A program made the translations under genes and the position numbers. Positions 34,457 through 44,227 of a DNA stretch of 64,000 bases are shown in pieces. Every line of letters begins with the position of its first letter. The stretch's first letter is position 1. Below the pieces are notes generated by a model that saw nothing but the letters and a program-made list of their open reading frames with translations, made no database searches and was not told the origin of the DNA. This stretch comes from CAZJVD01 sp964549505 (lineage in GTDB: Bacteria; Bdellovibrionota; UBA1018; CAZJVD01): contig CAZJVD010000010.1 of assembly GCA_964549505.1 (NCBI GenBank), forward strand, positions 1 through 64,000, read 5' to 3'.

Positions 34457-37400
34457 ATGCTGCGCACTTACGTCACCGTCATCACTGTCCTTGCGGGCAT
34501 TCTCGCGTCCTCGTTTTCGAGTGGTCAAGAGACGGCAAACAGGCCTGCGCCCGCACTCCAGCCTGATCTGCAGGCTGATCTAAAGACAGTTTGGAAAACG
34601 GGTACCGACGCTTATAAGGCCAAGAACTACCAGCTGGCGCTGAGTAGCTTTACCGAGCTTGCAAAGCGCGGAGTCGATGATCGCTCTCTGCATCTGAATC
34701 TCGCGCTCATCTACAGTTCGTTGGGCTTGAGCGAGAATGCTGAAACCGAGTATCTCACGGCGAAGAATCGTGGAGTTGACGGAAAAAAGTCGGACGACAC
34801 GAGTATCGATCGCGATCTGCTGAATCTGTATTACGCGGCCGAGGTTCAAACCAAGGATCCGAAGGAGATGCTTGTCGCAAGTCTCCGAACGCTTGATCAC
34901 TTCGACGCGAATGTCACCAAGCACTCGTACAAAGGCTCTGAACTCAATCGCATCAAAAAGCTGCGTGGCAATATTTACAGAGACATTCGCTTCGCAGCTG
35001 ACCGTGCTTCTCGGGATAAGAGGGAAGAGGGCGTTGATGCAAAAGATGACGCCCTTTACGCAAGTATTTGCACCTCCTGTCCCTGTCTTCCTCAGTCGGG
35101 GGGATCGTCAAAAGGGTTTGGGACGTGGCTGTTAGACGGAGTTGAGTCCGTTTTCAAAGACACAAAGACGGCGGGTGAAACACCAAAGATCGAAGACTGC
35201 TGCGACGGACTGACCGATAAAGATCGTGTTTTGGAAGCGGCTCGAAAGCATTTTGAACAGCTCATGGGTCGTAATACTGAACTTGGAAAGCTGAGCGAAC
35301 GTGAGCTCTTAGCGCAGTTGGAGAAAACGCGAACCTTGCTCGGAACGTTGGAAGCTTTGGCTCGAGGGGGTGCCTTTTTCGACTACGATCTCGAGACGAC
35401 CCAGCTCGCGTGGCTGTTCGTTGGCTTAGTAAAAGCAAAAGGTGATCTCAATGGCTGGCTCTACAGGCTGACGAAGGACCAAAGTTACGCCAGTCAAATG
35501 CGTACCGAGAGTTATGAGCCCTTGAGCGCGTGGATTCTCAACGGCTTTAAGACCTCGGAGTATCCGCAGTCCGACGGACGTTGGATAGGGACGCGTCTCT
35601 TTGACGCTGATTATCCGAGTATCGTTCGGGCTGTGGAAAGTCAGATTCGGCTTGACCTGAGAGCGGGAAGTTCGCCTCCGGAGAGCATGCGCGATGTTCG
35701 CGATAGTATCGGGTTGTTCTCACGTACCGTTGGGTTGTCGAATGCGGATCAAACGTCTCGCAGGCTACGCGCTCAATTGGGAGTAAGAGTCCTAAGAGAC
35801 GATTTTCGCGGAGAAACTTTTCAACAAGACTTAGTTGAGTTTCAGAGTAAACGTACGAATCGTATCAAATCGGACAAAAGCATTGCGTTGATTCAAAACG
35901 AAAGATCCGAGGAGTACGGCGCCAAATTCGCGGCCGCCGCGCTGGAGATCCATGAGGACATAGAAAAGTTCTTACGCGAGAATTGCGACGATCCAGCGCA
36001 ACCGGCTGGGACATTAGCCGCCCTAGCTGCGAAGTATTCAGCGCCAAACAGCTCGTCAAAAGCTACGAATGCGAACCCAGCGGAAGTCGTTAAGAGAGCC
36101 AGTGCGATGAGCAAAGCTCTTACAGCTGCGTCTGATAAGGCGTCCGGTCCTGAGGTGACCGCGCAGATCGCAGAAAAAATCGCTCAGCCCGTTCCTGATC
36201 GAAGCCCGGACCTGGATAGTCAGCTCAAAAAAAGCGGTATTTTCGAGGGTGAATCGGCAAAAAGAAGCAAGAGCGATCTTGTTCAAGCGGTACTTTCGTT
36301 AGCGGCAAATTTCATGTTTCCGCAAGAGGTTCCGTATGCCGCTCCTCTCGGAAGAATCTTATTGGATGAGACACTCAAGGAGCCCAGCAAACTCAGTATG
36401 GAGACTCTGACGGTTCTCGAGGACAAACTGAAAAACCGAAGTCTCGTGACTGATGACCTGATCGAAGCTCGAAAAGAGAACGGACTGGATATAAAAATCC
36501 TGACTGAGCATGAGAAGATTAAGACTTCTCGAGCCTTTACCGCACGACTCATCAGTCGCGTTAACGACTACGATGCGAAGACGCGCGCGAAGGAGCTTCT
36601 TGAAAGGAGCTTGAGTGGCGCGATCGAGAAACTGGACGGCGTAACTTCGGAGCAAGTTCTTGCGGAGTTGGCCAGAAACTTTAAGCGTGAAGGGTGGGAT
36701 GAAAGTCAGCTAGCTAGTCCAAAGAAAGCTGAACAGTACCTACAGAAAGTAGTGTCGGATGCAACCGGCGTCGTAAGCGCAGGCGTTATTCAGGAATTGC
36801 TTCTCGCATTGGACAAGGCTTCCGAGGGTGACGAACTAAGCGGAGACAACAACGACAACAGGGTCAGCGATTCTGATGAGTTTAGCGCTCTGTTGTTAGC
36901 TGGTAAAAAGAAGAAGCCGGGCGAAGAACGTGAAGAGAGTGAAGATGGCCGGGACGTTGGACACTATCTGCCAGAGGCCACTACAACGTACTTAGGTTTC
37001 AGAACAGGATTTAGGGTTGATCGATACAAGATTGAGCACTCTGGGGATGCTCCGGCGGACCCACGCCGCGAGTTACCGACCACTCTCAATGATCTCGTTG
37101 CTGTCCGACAGAGTCCAACGACGAGCGGGGTGCTTAAACTTCCGCCAACGGGAGCCCTCATCAAAGCTTTCGTAGATGGAAAAGATGTAACAGATCAGGT
37201 GAAACTCAATCCAAAAGGCGAATATTACACACTGGACCTGGTTAAGAGCCGTCAAGTCGATCTCATTGCGTATCGAAATGCGACGCCGAGGCGTACTGAA
37301 GTGCAGAAGTCCGATCAAGGGATGCGTGAGTACTACGTGCGCGGCCACACCAAAATTCCCCTGAAGCTTCCTGATAGTCTGCGGGCTGTGATCGCAGATG

Positions 37401-40400
37401 CCAAGACTCAGATGCGCGTGCAGGGTGGCGAGGCATCCGAACTGAAAGCGGCCGCGGCCGTACGCGCGTGGATAGTCGATAACATTGGATACTCCGAATC
37501 TGAGGAAACTCTCGCTCTGTTTGAAAGCGCCATCGCACGTGCAAAGACAGATGTAACTGTCTCGATCCAACAACTCATTCTCGATGCGAAGAAAGGTGAT
37601 TGCGAGACAGTTAACGCACTTTTTGCAACGCTTATGATTCAGGAGTTTGGGATTCCGGCTCGATTGAAACGAGGAATCTCTGGCAGGAAGGGCCATATTA
37701 ATTTCGCCAATGGGCACACATGGTCTCAAATCTGGATTGTTTCCAAAGGCGGGTGGACGGACTTCGATGCGACCCCGACTCGTCGAAGTGACGCTGATAT
37801 TTCGAAGGATTCCGTTGAGTACGGAAAATCCTATGTTCCCAGCGGCAAAGAGATCGACGTTCATTTGCGGTGTCTCGTGAGATACATCGCCTACCGCGTG
37901 GACCAAACACAGGACGACACCGTGTTCAATGAGGTGGTCGAGCCTCGCAACCCAGCCGGGTTCGAGAAGTGGCTTGAGGGTTGGTGGCCGCAAGTGTGTG
38001 GAGGCAGTAAACCCAACCTTAACCTGATACGAGGATTTTTTTATCCTTTAGGATCGTCAGCTCTCGAGGCGGTTGTGGTGTGGATTCCGATGTCTGACAA
38101 CGAGAGAGCTATCACGGCCGATCTATTTAAGACAGTTGCTGAGTCGATCTCGAAGATCGGCGTGAGCAAAATGAAATTTGATCCGGTGAAGCTATACGAC
38201 ACCTTATGGCGTGCGAGGGGACACTTGCGGTCCGAGCAGTTTCGTGATGCCGTGACTCCGATGCTGGATCTCGCGGTCGAATTTGGTCGCGCCGGTAAAA
38301 TGACGTTTCGCAGGTTCGACGGGTTTCTTGTCGGACTGGCCCCTCTGTGGTCTCAAGTCAAAGATCGTGCGACTCTGTTTTGCAAAGCTTTCAATCAGTT
38401 CATCGTTTCGAATCTCGATCAGAAAATTCTTTGGAGCGAAGAACGGTTGCGACCGTTGGTTGAGGACTGGCAGTCGTGGTTATTTGGAGTGCACTCCGAG
38501 TCCTTGGGTCGTGAACTGAAAGCGGACTACACGACCAATCTTCTCAAACTGATCTCTCTTTCGCGGGAGGGAGGCGAGTTAGATGAGGATACTCTTAAGC
38601 GTTGGCAGGACGGGATGGTTCAAGCCCTCAGAGGGCAAGGAACCGACGGAGCTGGTGAAGACATGTTTTCCAAGTTTGATCGGCCAGGTCAAGCGGAACT
38701 CAGTCGGCGGTTTTTAGCAACCTTTCGTGGGCTCGACGAAAACTTGGTCTCTGAAAGCCAACAGTCCGGCGCGTCCGGAAAAATGACAACGAGGTATCAC
38801 CACTTTGCCGACAAACCGCGCTTGATTGATTTCATTAAAATGGTCGGGGCAAAGGATGGGAGTATTCCGTCGCGTGATCCCCCCGATTCCCCCCATCCCG
38901 ATGACCCGCGATGGCTAGAGGTTTCAGGTTGGGAGTACCGGGAGTTCATACGCTTAGTGCACGAGAAGCTGAACGAGAATGACCTCGATGCCATCCTGTC
39001 AGATCGCGCTTTGATGAATAAGAATCCAAAATTTGCTCGGATGGTGGCCGCCGAGCTTCTGAGTCGTGATCTGCCGGAGTCGTTGAAGAGGCGAGCGATC
39101 GAGGTCATGTCCTCCGTATTTTCGTCGGTTTCGTCGGTTTCCGATTCCTTGCTAAGTTTTAGATACAAAGTCGATGATCCCACAGCCGTCAAGATCGAGC
39201 TTGAGATGGCCAGGCTTGAAGCAGGACTAGAAAGTCTTACGGCGCGACCGAACAGGATTCCTGTGGGGAGTTCCGAGGAATCTCGAAGATGGATCGTCAT
39301 TCCCACCGAGTCTGATCCGGAGAACAGCGTTAGCGACCCGCAGATGCAGAACTTTTTAAATTATCGGTATTTCAAAACTCAAGTGAGCTCGCCTCGAGCG
39401 GTACAGACCGTGATCGTCCTCGGTGTGCACTACGACGTGGCATTCTTTGTGAGCCTACTGAAACAGACTCCTGAGCAACGTGCAAAGACCTGGAAGCGTG
39501 TTTTAGAGAAATGGGAGCAAGGGGGGTATCCGTTTAACGGCCTTCTTGCGATGTGCAAGATCGGCGGCCGAGAGACGGTTGAATCGTTGGTCGTCGACAC
39601 GCTTGTGAAGTACGCGGATAGGCCTTGGGATTCTGAGTTTACGACCTCCAGCTACGATGACACGATCGGGCTCTACGACTTAACGTCGGCCTTGAAGCTG
39701 TCGGAGTGCCTGCCGCAGACGATCGCTCCTACTGCCAAGCAGAAGATTGCCCGTGCGCTTAAACTCGGTTTGCAGCATTTTCGTGAGAATGTTTCGCGGG
39801 TGAGTCGTTCGCAGAGACTTGTCCTCCTCGATCTCTTGAACGAGACCGCAAATCAGCTTTACGAATCAAAATCACCGTTGTTTCCGGTGGTGGCTCAGAC
39901 GGTGTTGCAGGTTTTCTACGTCGATCGTCAGCTTTGGAACGAAGAATCGGTGGCTGCTCTTGGTGTTAAACTGGGGCTGTTTCCAGATGGTGGGGTCGAA
40001 CGCGATAAAGTGGTGGCGTCCTTAGCCGTTTCTTCGGTGCTGCTTGCTCATGGTTCGCAAGATGGCACTCTGGATAAGAAAATTTCGACCGTAGTCGATG
40101 GCAAGAGGGTTCTTTATGCACCGGTCGATGGGTTTGAAACTGCTTCAAGCAGTCTTTCGAGTATGATCGAAACATTTCGTGACCCGTCTGATAAGGATGC
40201 TTCGGCGAAAGCTGAAAGCGATCTCAGTGCGGTTCTTGTCAACGCATTGACCGCATTGAGACCTTTGAAAACGTTCTCAGGGCGAGCGGCAACTGTTCTT
40301 TCGGAAACGGTTCGGAGCGTAAGTCGGGTAGCTCGCGAGTTTTCTCCGACTGCAAAGCTTGCGCTTGTGAACGCTATCAGTCCGATGGCTTTTGACAAGG

Positions 40401-41278
40401 AGAACGCTGATGCATTCGATGGTCTTGTCGTGGGCATTGTCGAAGGAGCTATCGAAACTTTACCGAAGAATCTCAAGAGTTCCGCGCTGGACACGTATGC
40501 TGGTTCGGGTACCAGTAAAGGCAAGAAAGATGCCTTCAACGAATCGGTTATGAAGCTTGCTTTGAATCCCAACATCTTTCCGGTTCTCAGTTCGAGTGTT
40601 GCTGCGGGTTTTGAAAGAGACCCTCAGTCGTTAAGAGCACGTGCTATCGACTATCTTGTGACTCAGTTGTCTGGCTCCATCACGGAGCGGGAGCTCGCCG
40701 GGCTTGCTTCCGAGTACCGAGCATCCGTCGAGAGTGCTGCGACGGGATCCGCGGAAGAGCGGACGAAAGCCGTCCAGCGCCAGCGGAAATTCTTACGGGG
40801 TTCCTTTAGCGAGTACTTCTCGAATGTAGAGTTAGGCACGGCAGTGCTCACGCGCGTGGGTCGTACGCAAGAACGTCCGGCCTCTCCTGAGTTTTGGATT
40901 GCGACCGCGTACGCAAACGGAATGGTGACGGCCGGCTTCATTGATAAGGCTTTGCCCTCTGTGGACAAGCGTAAAATGACCAAAGCAGATCGCACTAAGA
41001 TCGCCGAGTATGCTCAGATCGGATTCTTAAACGAAAGTCTTAGACGCGCTCATGGCCGGGTTGTGCGGCGAGGATCGGGAGAAACCGCGCGCTATCAGCT
41101 ACCGACTGACTTCGCTCAACAAGACGTTCAAGAAAAAGTCGGTTATGTCATGAAGGAACAGCCGCCCATTGATCTCAACCTGCTAAGTACATTGAATCGA
41201 GCAGCTCAGAAGCTCGGCGTACGAGTCGATGCGTACCGTTCAAAGTACCGGCCGTTGGATCCAGAGCGAAATTGGTAG
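34457..41278 (+). CDS. Giant exported transglutaminase-like protein
   Basis: The 2273-residue protein has an N-terminal signal peptide. TPR-like helices follow (about 40-110, for example YKAKNYQLALSSFTELAKRG), then a long helical region. A transglutaminase-like core has a full triad: Cys1049 in KGDCETVNALF, His1087 in NGHTWSQIW and Asp1104 in WTDFDATP. The 1150 residues after it are helical, with no cleavage or membrane signal that I can see. Such cores act as transglutaminases or cysteine proteases; which applies here is open. The size suggests a surface or periplasmic scaffold. No clear ribosome binding site precedes the ATG. Confidence 0.8.
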   Translation: MLRTYVTVITVLAGILASSFSSGQETANRPAPALQPDLQADLKTVWKTGTDAYKAKNYQLALSSFTELAKRGVDDRSLHLNLALIYSSLGLSENAETEYLTAKNRGVDGKKSDDTSIDRDLLNLYYAAEVQTKDPKEMLVASLRTLDHFDANVTKHSYKGSELNRIKKLRGNIYRDIRFAADRASRDKREEGVDAKDDALYASICTSCPCLPQSGGSSKGFGTWLLDGVESVFKDTKTAGETPKIEDCCDGLTDKDRVLEAARKHFEQLMGRNTELGKLSERELLAQLEKTRTLLGTLEALARGGAFFDYDLETTQLAWLFVGLVKAKGDLNGWLYRLTKDQSYASQMRTESYEPLSAWILNGFKTSEYPQSDGRWIGTRLFDADYPSIVRAVESQIRLDLRAGSSPPESMRDVRDSIGLFSRTVGLSNADQTSRRLRAQLGVRVLRDDFRGETFQQDLVEFQSKRTNRIKSDKSIALIQNERSEEYGAKFAAAALEIHEDIEKFLRENCDDPAQPAGTLAALAAKYSAPNSSSKATNANPAEVVKRASAMSKALTAASDKASGPEVTAQIAEKIAQPVPDRSPDLDSQLKKSGIFEGESAKRSKSDLVQAVLSLAANFMFPQEVPYAAPLGRILLDETLKEPSKLSMETLTVLEDKLKNRSLVTDDLIEARKENGLDIKILTEHEKIKTSRAFTARLISRVNDYDAKTRAKELLERSLSGAIEKLDGVTSEQVLAELARNFKREGWDESQLASPKKAEQYLQKVVSDATGVVSAGVIQELLLALDKASEGDELSGDNNDNRVSDSDEFSALLLAGKKKKPGEEREESEDGRDVGHYLPEATTTYLGFRTGFRVDRYKIEHSGDAPADPRRELPTTLNDLVAVRQSPTTSGVLKLPPTGALIKAFVDGKDVTDQVKLNPKGEYYTLDLVKSRQVDLIAYRNATPRRTEVQKSDQGMREYYVRGHTKIPLKLPDSLRAVIADAKTQMRVQGGEASELKAAAAVRAWIVDNIGYSESEETLALFESAIARAKTDVTVSIQQLILDAKKGDCETVNALFATLMIQEFGIPARLKRGISGRKGHINFANGHTWSQIWIVSKGGWTDFDATPTRRSDADISKDSVEYGKSYVPSGKEIDVHLRCLVRYIAYRVDQTQDDTVFNEVVEPRNPAGFEKWLEGWWPQVCGGSKPNLNLIRGFFYPLGSSALEAVVVWIPMSDNERAITADLFKTVAESISKIGVSKMKFDPVKLYDTLWRARGHLRSEQFRDAVTPMLDLAVEFGRAGKMTFRRFDGFLVGLAPLWSQVKDRATLFCKAFNQFIVSNLDQKILWSEERLRPLVEDWQSWLFGVHSESLGRELKADYTTNLLKLISLSREGGELDEDTLKRWQDGMVQALRGQGTDGAGEDMFSKFDRPGQAELSRRFLATFRGLDENLVSESQQSGASGKMTTRYHHFADKPRLIDFIKMVGAKDGSIPSRDPPDSPHPDDPRWLEVSGWEYREFIRLVHEKLNENDLDAILSDRALMNKNPKFARMVAAELLSRDLPESLKRRAIEVMSSVFSSVSSVSDSLLSFRYKVDDPTAVKIELEMARLEAGLESLTARPNRIPVGSSEESRRWIVIPTESDPENSVSDPQMQNFLNYRYFKTQVSSPRAVQTVIVLGVHYDVAFFVSLLKQTPEQRAKTWKRVLEKWEQGGYPFNGLLAMCKIGGRETVESLVVDTLVKYADRPWDSEFTTSSYDDTIGLYDLTSALKLSECLPQTIAPTAKQKIARALKLGLQHFRENVSRVSRSQRLVLLDLLNETANQLYESKSPLFPVVAQTVLQVFYVDRQLWNEESVAALGVKLGLFPDGGVERDKVVASLAVSSVLLAHGSQDGTLDKKISTVVDGKRVLYAPVDGFETASSSLSSMIETFRDPSDKDASAKAESDLSAVLVNALTALRPLKTFSGRAATVLSETVRSVSRVAREFSPTAKLALVNAISPMAFDKENADAFDGLVVGIVEGAIETLPKNLKSSALDTYAGSGTSKGKKDAFNESVMKLALNPNIFPVLSSSVAAGFERDPQSLRARAIDYLVTQLSGSITERELAGLASEYRASVESAATGSAEERTKAVQRQRKFLRGSFSEYFSNVELGTAVLTRVGRTQERPASPEFWIATAYANGMVTAGFIDKALPSVDKRKMTKADRTKIAEYAQIGFLNESLRRAHGRVVRRGSGETARYQLPTDFAQQDVQEKVGYVMKEQPPIDLNLLSTLNRAAQKLGVRVDAYRSKYRPLDPERNW

Positions 41279-41383
41279 CTCGTGGTTACACGTTTATTAT
41301 TTATGAATTGATTTAATTGATCGACGCGGCGGCGTGGTACCTGCCTTGACTCGCGATCCGGCCGATGTTAGCTGCGTGCCATA

Positions 41384-41977
41384 ATGACCGGGAAAATCAG
41401 AGAAACAGTCGTGTTGGGTGTCGCGGGATTGATAACTCTTCTTTATCTTCCTTCTCCGGCGTCGGCCATACCGCCCCTAAAGCCACCAAACACGGATGAA
41501 GTGTGGATCGTGAGGGGTTCTTCCGAGGCACTCGATAATCCAAGCATCCATTCTGATGCAGCTCAGTTTTCTTTGAAGATCGTCAAACGCCAAGGGAACT
41601 CTTACTACACCGTTACGCTTAGCAAAGGTTACGAAGGCGGGAGGACGCTTCGGACGTGGGACGCTCATTATAAAACAGAGATCGTGGGATATGGTCCTAC
41701 CGAGACCTGGCAGCTCGGGGTGCTTTCTTCTCGTGGACCTCGTGATTCTGAATATCAAGATGCTATCCGAATTGTTTTCGAGCGTCCGAGTCGAGGGAAG
41801 CGGCGGGTAGGAGGTCTCTACGGGGATGCTGCTACCGTCGGCTTCTTGATTTGGGCTGCGGACAGCAGATCGGGTGACCGTAAAGTGAAACTGCATGTGC
41901 GCGGTGCTAAAGCGGCTATTCGACCGATGAGCGGTCAATGTTCGAAGGCTATTGACCACCGGTCTCGTAGTTTCTAG
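41384..41977 (+). CDS. Exported protein of unknown function
   Basis: A 197-residue product with a signal peptide (cleavage near ASA/IP) and a proline-rich start to the mature part, followed by beta-strand-like segments (FSLKIVKRQGNSYYTVTLSKG; WQLGVLSSRG). No family recognised. It follows the giant transglutaminase protein after 105 bases and overlaps the 3' end of the convergent permease by 29 bases. Confidence 0.6.
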   Translation: MTGKIRETVVLGVAGLITLLYLPSPASAIPPLKPPNTDEVWIVRGSSEALDNPSIHSDAAQFSLKIVKRQGNSYYTVTLSKGYEGGRTLRTWDAHYKTEIVGYGPTETWQLGVLSSRGPRDSEYQDAIRIVFERPSRGKRRVGGLYGDAATVGFLIWAADSRSGDRKVKLHVRGAKAAIRPMSGQCSKAIDHRSRSF

Positions 41978-43316
41978 CAGCACAGCTTCTCAACCACTGT
42001 ACGCCAGCCGGAATCAGAAACGCCGGGAGACCTAAGATCAGAGCCGTGCGAAGGTTCGGATGAAAGACGACGAGACTGACGCAGAGAACTTGCAAGACGA
42101 CCGAAAGCCAACTCAAAATCGGAAACCCCGGCATCCGATAAAGAGTGCCCCTTTGCACGCCTTCTTTTGCCTGCAGTTTTCGTAATCGAATCTGACAAAA
42201 GGCAATCGATATCCAACAGACGGCTCCCGTAAACCCCGAGAGACTGAGCAACCATACGTAAAAGTTCGATCCTTCGAAAAGAAGATAGAGCGACAGCACC
42301 AGCCAGCACATCGCGATCGTCAGCCACGTCGCGCGCGCTGGAACGCTCTGCTCATTGAGGCGTGTGACCCACACCGGCGCAAGCCGCTCGCGCCCTAATC
42401 CATACATCGCTCGAACGGCGCCGTAGAGACCCGAGTTTGCGCAACTCAACGCAGCCGCAACGATTACGATCTTGAAAAACAATCCGAAGTTTCCAAACCC
42501 ATAGTGAGAAAGGGCTTCTGCAAAAACGGACTGCTCCACGCCCGCTCGCAAAATCGGATAGGTCATGATCAGAATCGCAATCGGTAGCGCGTACATCGCA
42601 ATGATCCTGATCGCGACGTTGCGCGAGGCTTTTGGAATACTCGAAGCGGGGTCTTTCGTCTCGGCTGCCGAGAGAGCAATGAGTTCCGTTCCCTGAAAGT
42701 TCACGAGCACAAGAACCATTGCTGCAAAGAATGAGAGCGGGGTGATGGCCGGTTCTGAAAAACTAGGTACGATCGCCTGAGTTGCATCGCCAAAGTGACG
42801 GATCCAAAACCATGCACCGATCGCCGTGAAAAGTCCGATCGCAGCGATCTTAAGAAGGGCGAGGGCTGATTCAATCTGACCAAAGAACCTCACGTTCATG
42901 AGATTGACGGCGGTGATTGCTAAACCGAAAACCGTAGCCCAGGCCATGATCGAGATTTGTGGAAAGAACCCGTTCAAGATCATGCCACCTGCGATCATCT
43001 CGCTCGGAATATAAGCGCACCAATTGAACCAGTACGACCAACCCACACCCGACGCCAAGACGGGTCCCCATTTTGGTCCGAAGAGTTCGTGCGCATGTGT
43101 GACGAAACCACCCTCGCGTGGCATCGCTACACAGAGTTCGCCCATCGCCATCGCGACCAACCAAACAATCAATCCGCCGACGAGATACGCGAGCAGTGCC
43201 CACGCTCCGTTCTCGGCGAGTGTCGCGCCCAGGCCTAAGAAGTATCCCGATCCGATAATCCCGCCGAGCGAGATGAGCTGAATCTGTAGTGGACCGAGAC
43301 TTCGCCGCAGACTCAT
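41949..43316 (-). CDS. APC-family amino-acid permease
   Basis: A 455-residue protein with twelve hydrophobic segments. The APC superfamily signature lies in helix 1 (QLISLGGIIGSGYFLGLG) and helix 6 carries VNFQGTELIALSAAET. It likely imports an amino acid or GABA-like compound. The frame extends to 43367, but the ATG at 43316 overlaps the upstream stop as ATGA, so coupled translation decides this start. Third gene of an operon with an aminotransferase and an acetyltransferase-like protein. Confidence 0.88.
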   Translation of the reverse strand: MSLRRSLGPLQIQLISLGGIIGSGYFLGLGATLAENGAWALLAYLVGGLIVWLVAMAMGELCVAMPREGGFVTHAHELFGPKWGPVLASGVGWSYWFNWCAYIPSEMIAGGMILNGFFPQISIMAWATVFGLAITAVNLMNVRFFGQIESALALLKIAAIGLFTAIGAWFWIRHFGDATQAIVPSFSEPAITPLSFFAAMVLVLVNFQGTELIALSAAETKDPASSIPKASRNVAIRIIAMYALPIAILIMTYPILRAGVEQSVFAEALSHYGFGNFGLFFKIVIVAAALSCANSGLYGAVRAMYGLGRERLAPVWVTRLNEQSVPARATWLTIAMCWLVLSLYLLFEGSNFYVWLLSLSGFTGAVCWISIAFCQIRLRKLQAKEGVQRGTLYRMPGFPILSWLSVVLQVLCVSLVVFHPNLRTALILGLPAFLIPAGVQWLRSCAARNYETGGQ

Positions 43317-44227
43317 GGGTGTACCAAAGCGATCATCTTCGGAAGTTTTGGGTACTGCTCGCGCCATCGAGACCAGACAGCTTCCATGTCTCGTGGACGA
43401 AAATACGCACCATACATTATATAAAGCGACCGAATGAGCGCTTGTACCGAATACGCAGAGATCTCCGTAAGGCTTTCCTGTCCCACGCGTCGAATGATGA
43501 GGTTCAGAGCTAGGGGGCTAGCTCCGCCCGCTTCGTCGATAATCGCAGATGCTCTGAAATCCGGCTGCGAATAGTGGACGATACTCGGATCGATCACTGA
43601 AAACCCGCCGCGCGCGTATGACTTGAGTCGAACGTTTCGAGCGATCGCATCAGGACCGTGCGTTCCATTTTCGAGAGCTTCCATCTCGGCCACAAGGACG
43701 ATCGGTCGGTCAAGACGACTGACTCCATCAGCGCGCGCCAGCTTGAGGGCACGACGCGCCGTCTGAATCGGACAAATGCGCAGCCAGCCTGCGAGACCGG
43801 ATCCGCGGTGTTCGGGTTCAATGAATACATGCGAAAGATGGACAAAGATCTCACCGCTGGGTTCATCGAAAGGAATCACGACCGTGTGATCGCGAACTGC
43901 CACGAGCTTGTTATCAGCGTCACAAACGACAAGTAACTCATACAGAAAAGCGTAACGTCCGTGTTCGGTTTGCTGGATCTGCGATGGATTCCACCGAAGC
44001 CGATGCACCAGGATCTCTTCTTGCTCGATCTCGCCTCGTGGGCCGAACTCCGTACAAAGACGTGCGTAAGCTTTCGAAAACCAGGGATCGGCTGGGTCCG
44101 ACACGCGACGGACTCTCAGTGCATTCCAGTTTCGGCTCAGAACGCGCGTCTGATCGTGGGGAGCGAGGTCCTCTGGACTCGCAAACTCCGGAAAGAAAGG
44201 CTGTAGGTTGGTGTTATCTACTCCCAA
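43313..44227 (-). CDS. GNAT-like N-acetyltransferase
   Basis: A 304-residue product with a GNAT-type acetyl-CoA-binding segment, HLSHVFIEPEHRGSGLAGWL, where RGSGL corresponds to the Q/RxxGxG/A motif. The flanking beta strands (FLYELLVVCDADNKLVAVRD) fit the fold. It is longer than a minimal GNAT, with a C-terminal extension. The gene overlaps the aminotransferase stop by 10 bases and the permease start by 4 bases. The substrate may be the amino compound handled by those two proteins. Confidence 0.65.
   Translation of the reverse strand: MGVDNTNLQPFFPEFASPEDLAPHDQTRVLSRNWNALRVRRVSDPADPWFSKAYARLCTEFGPRGEIEQEEILVHRLRWNPSQIQQTEHGRYAFLYELLVVCDADNKLVAVRDHTVVIPFDEPSGEIFVHLSHVFIEPEHRGSGLAGWLRICPIQTARRALKLARADGVSRLDRPIVLVAEMEALENGTHGPDAIARNVRLKSYARGGFSVIDPSIVHYSQPDFRASAIIDEAGGASPLALNLIIRRVGQESLTEISAYSVQALIRSLYIMYGAYFRPRDMEAVWSRWREQYPKLPKMIALVHP

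Noticed and set aside
37073..37993. 306-codon minus-strand frame inside the transglutaminase gene
   Set aside because: It lies opposite the catalytic core, whose triad is certain; its translation has no recognisable pattern.
41335..41351. TGGTAC-N5-TTGACT as a second sigma-54 promoter before 41384
   Set aside because: The -12 element reads TTGA, so the near-essential GC dinucleotide is missing; an ordinary -35 TTGACT is as likely.
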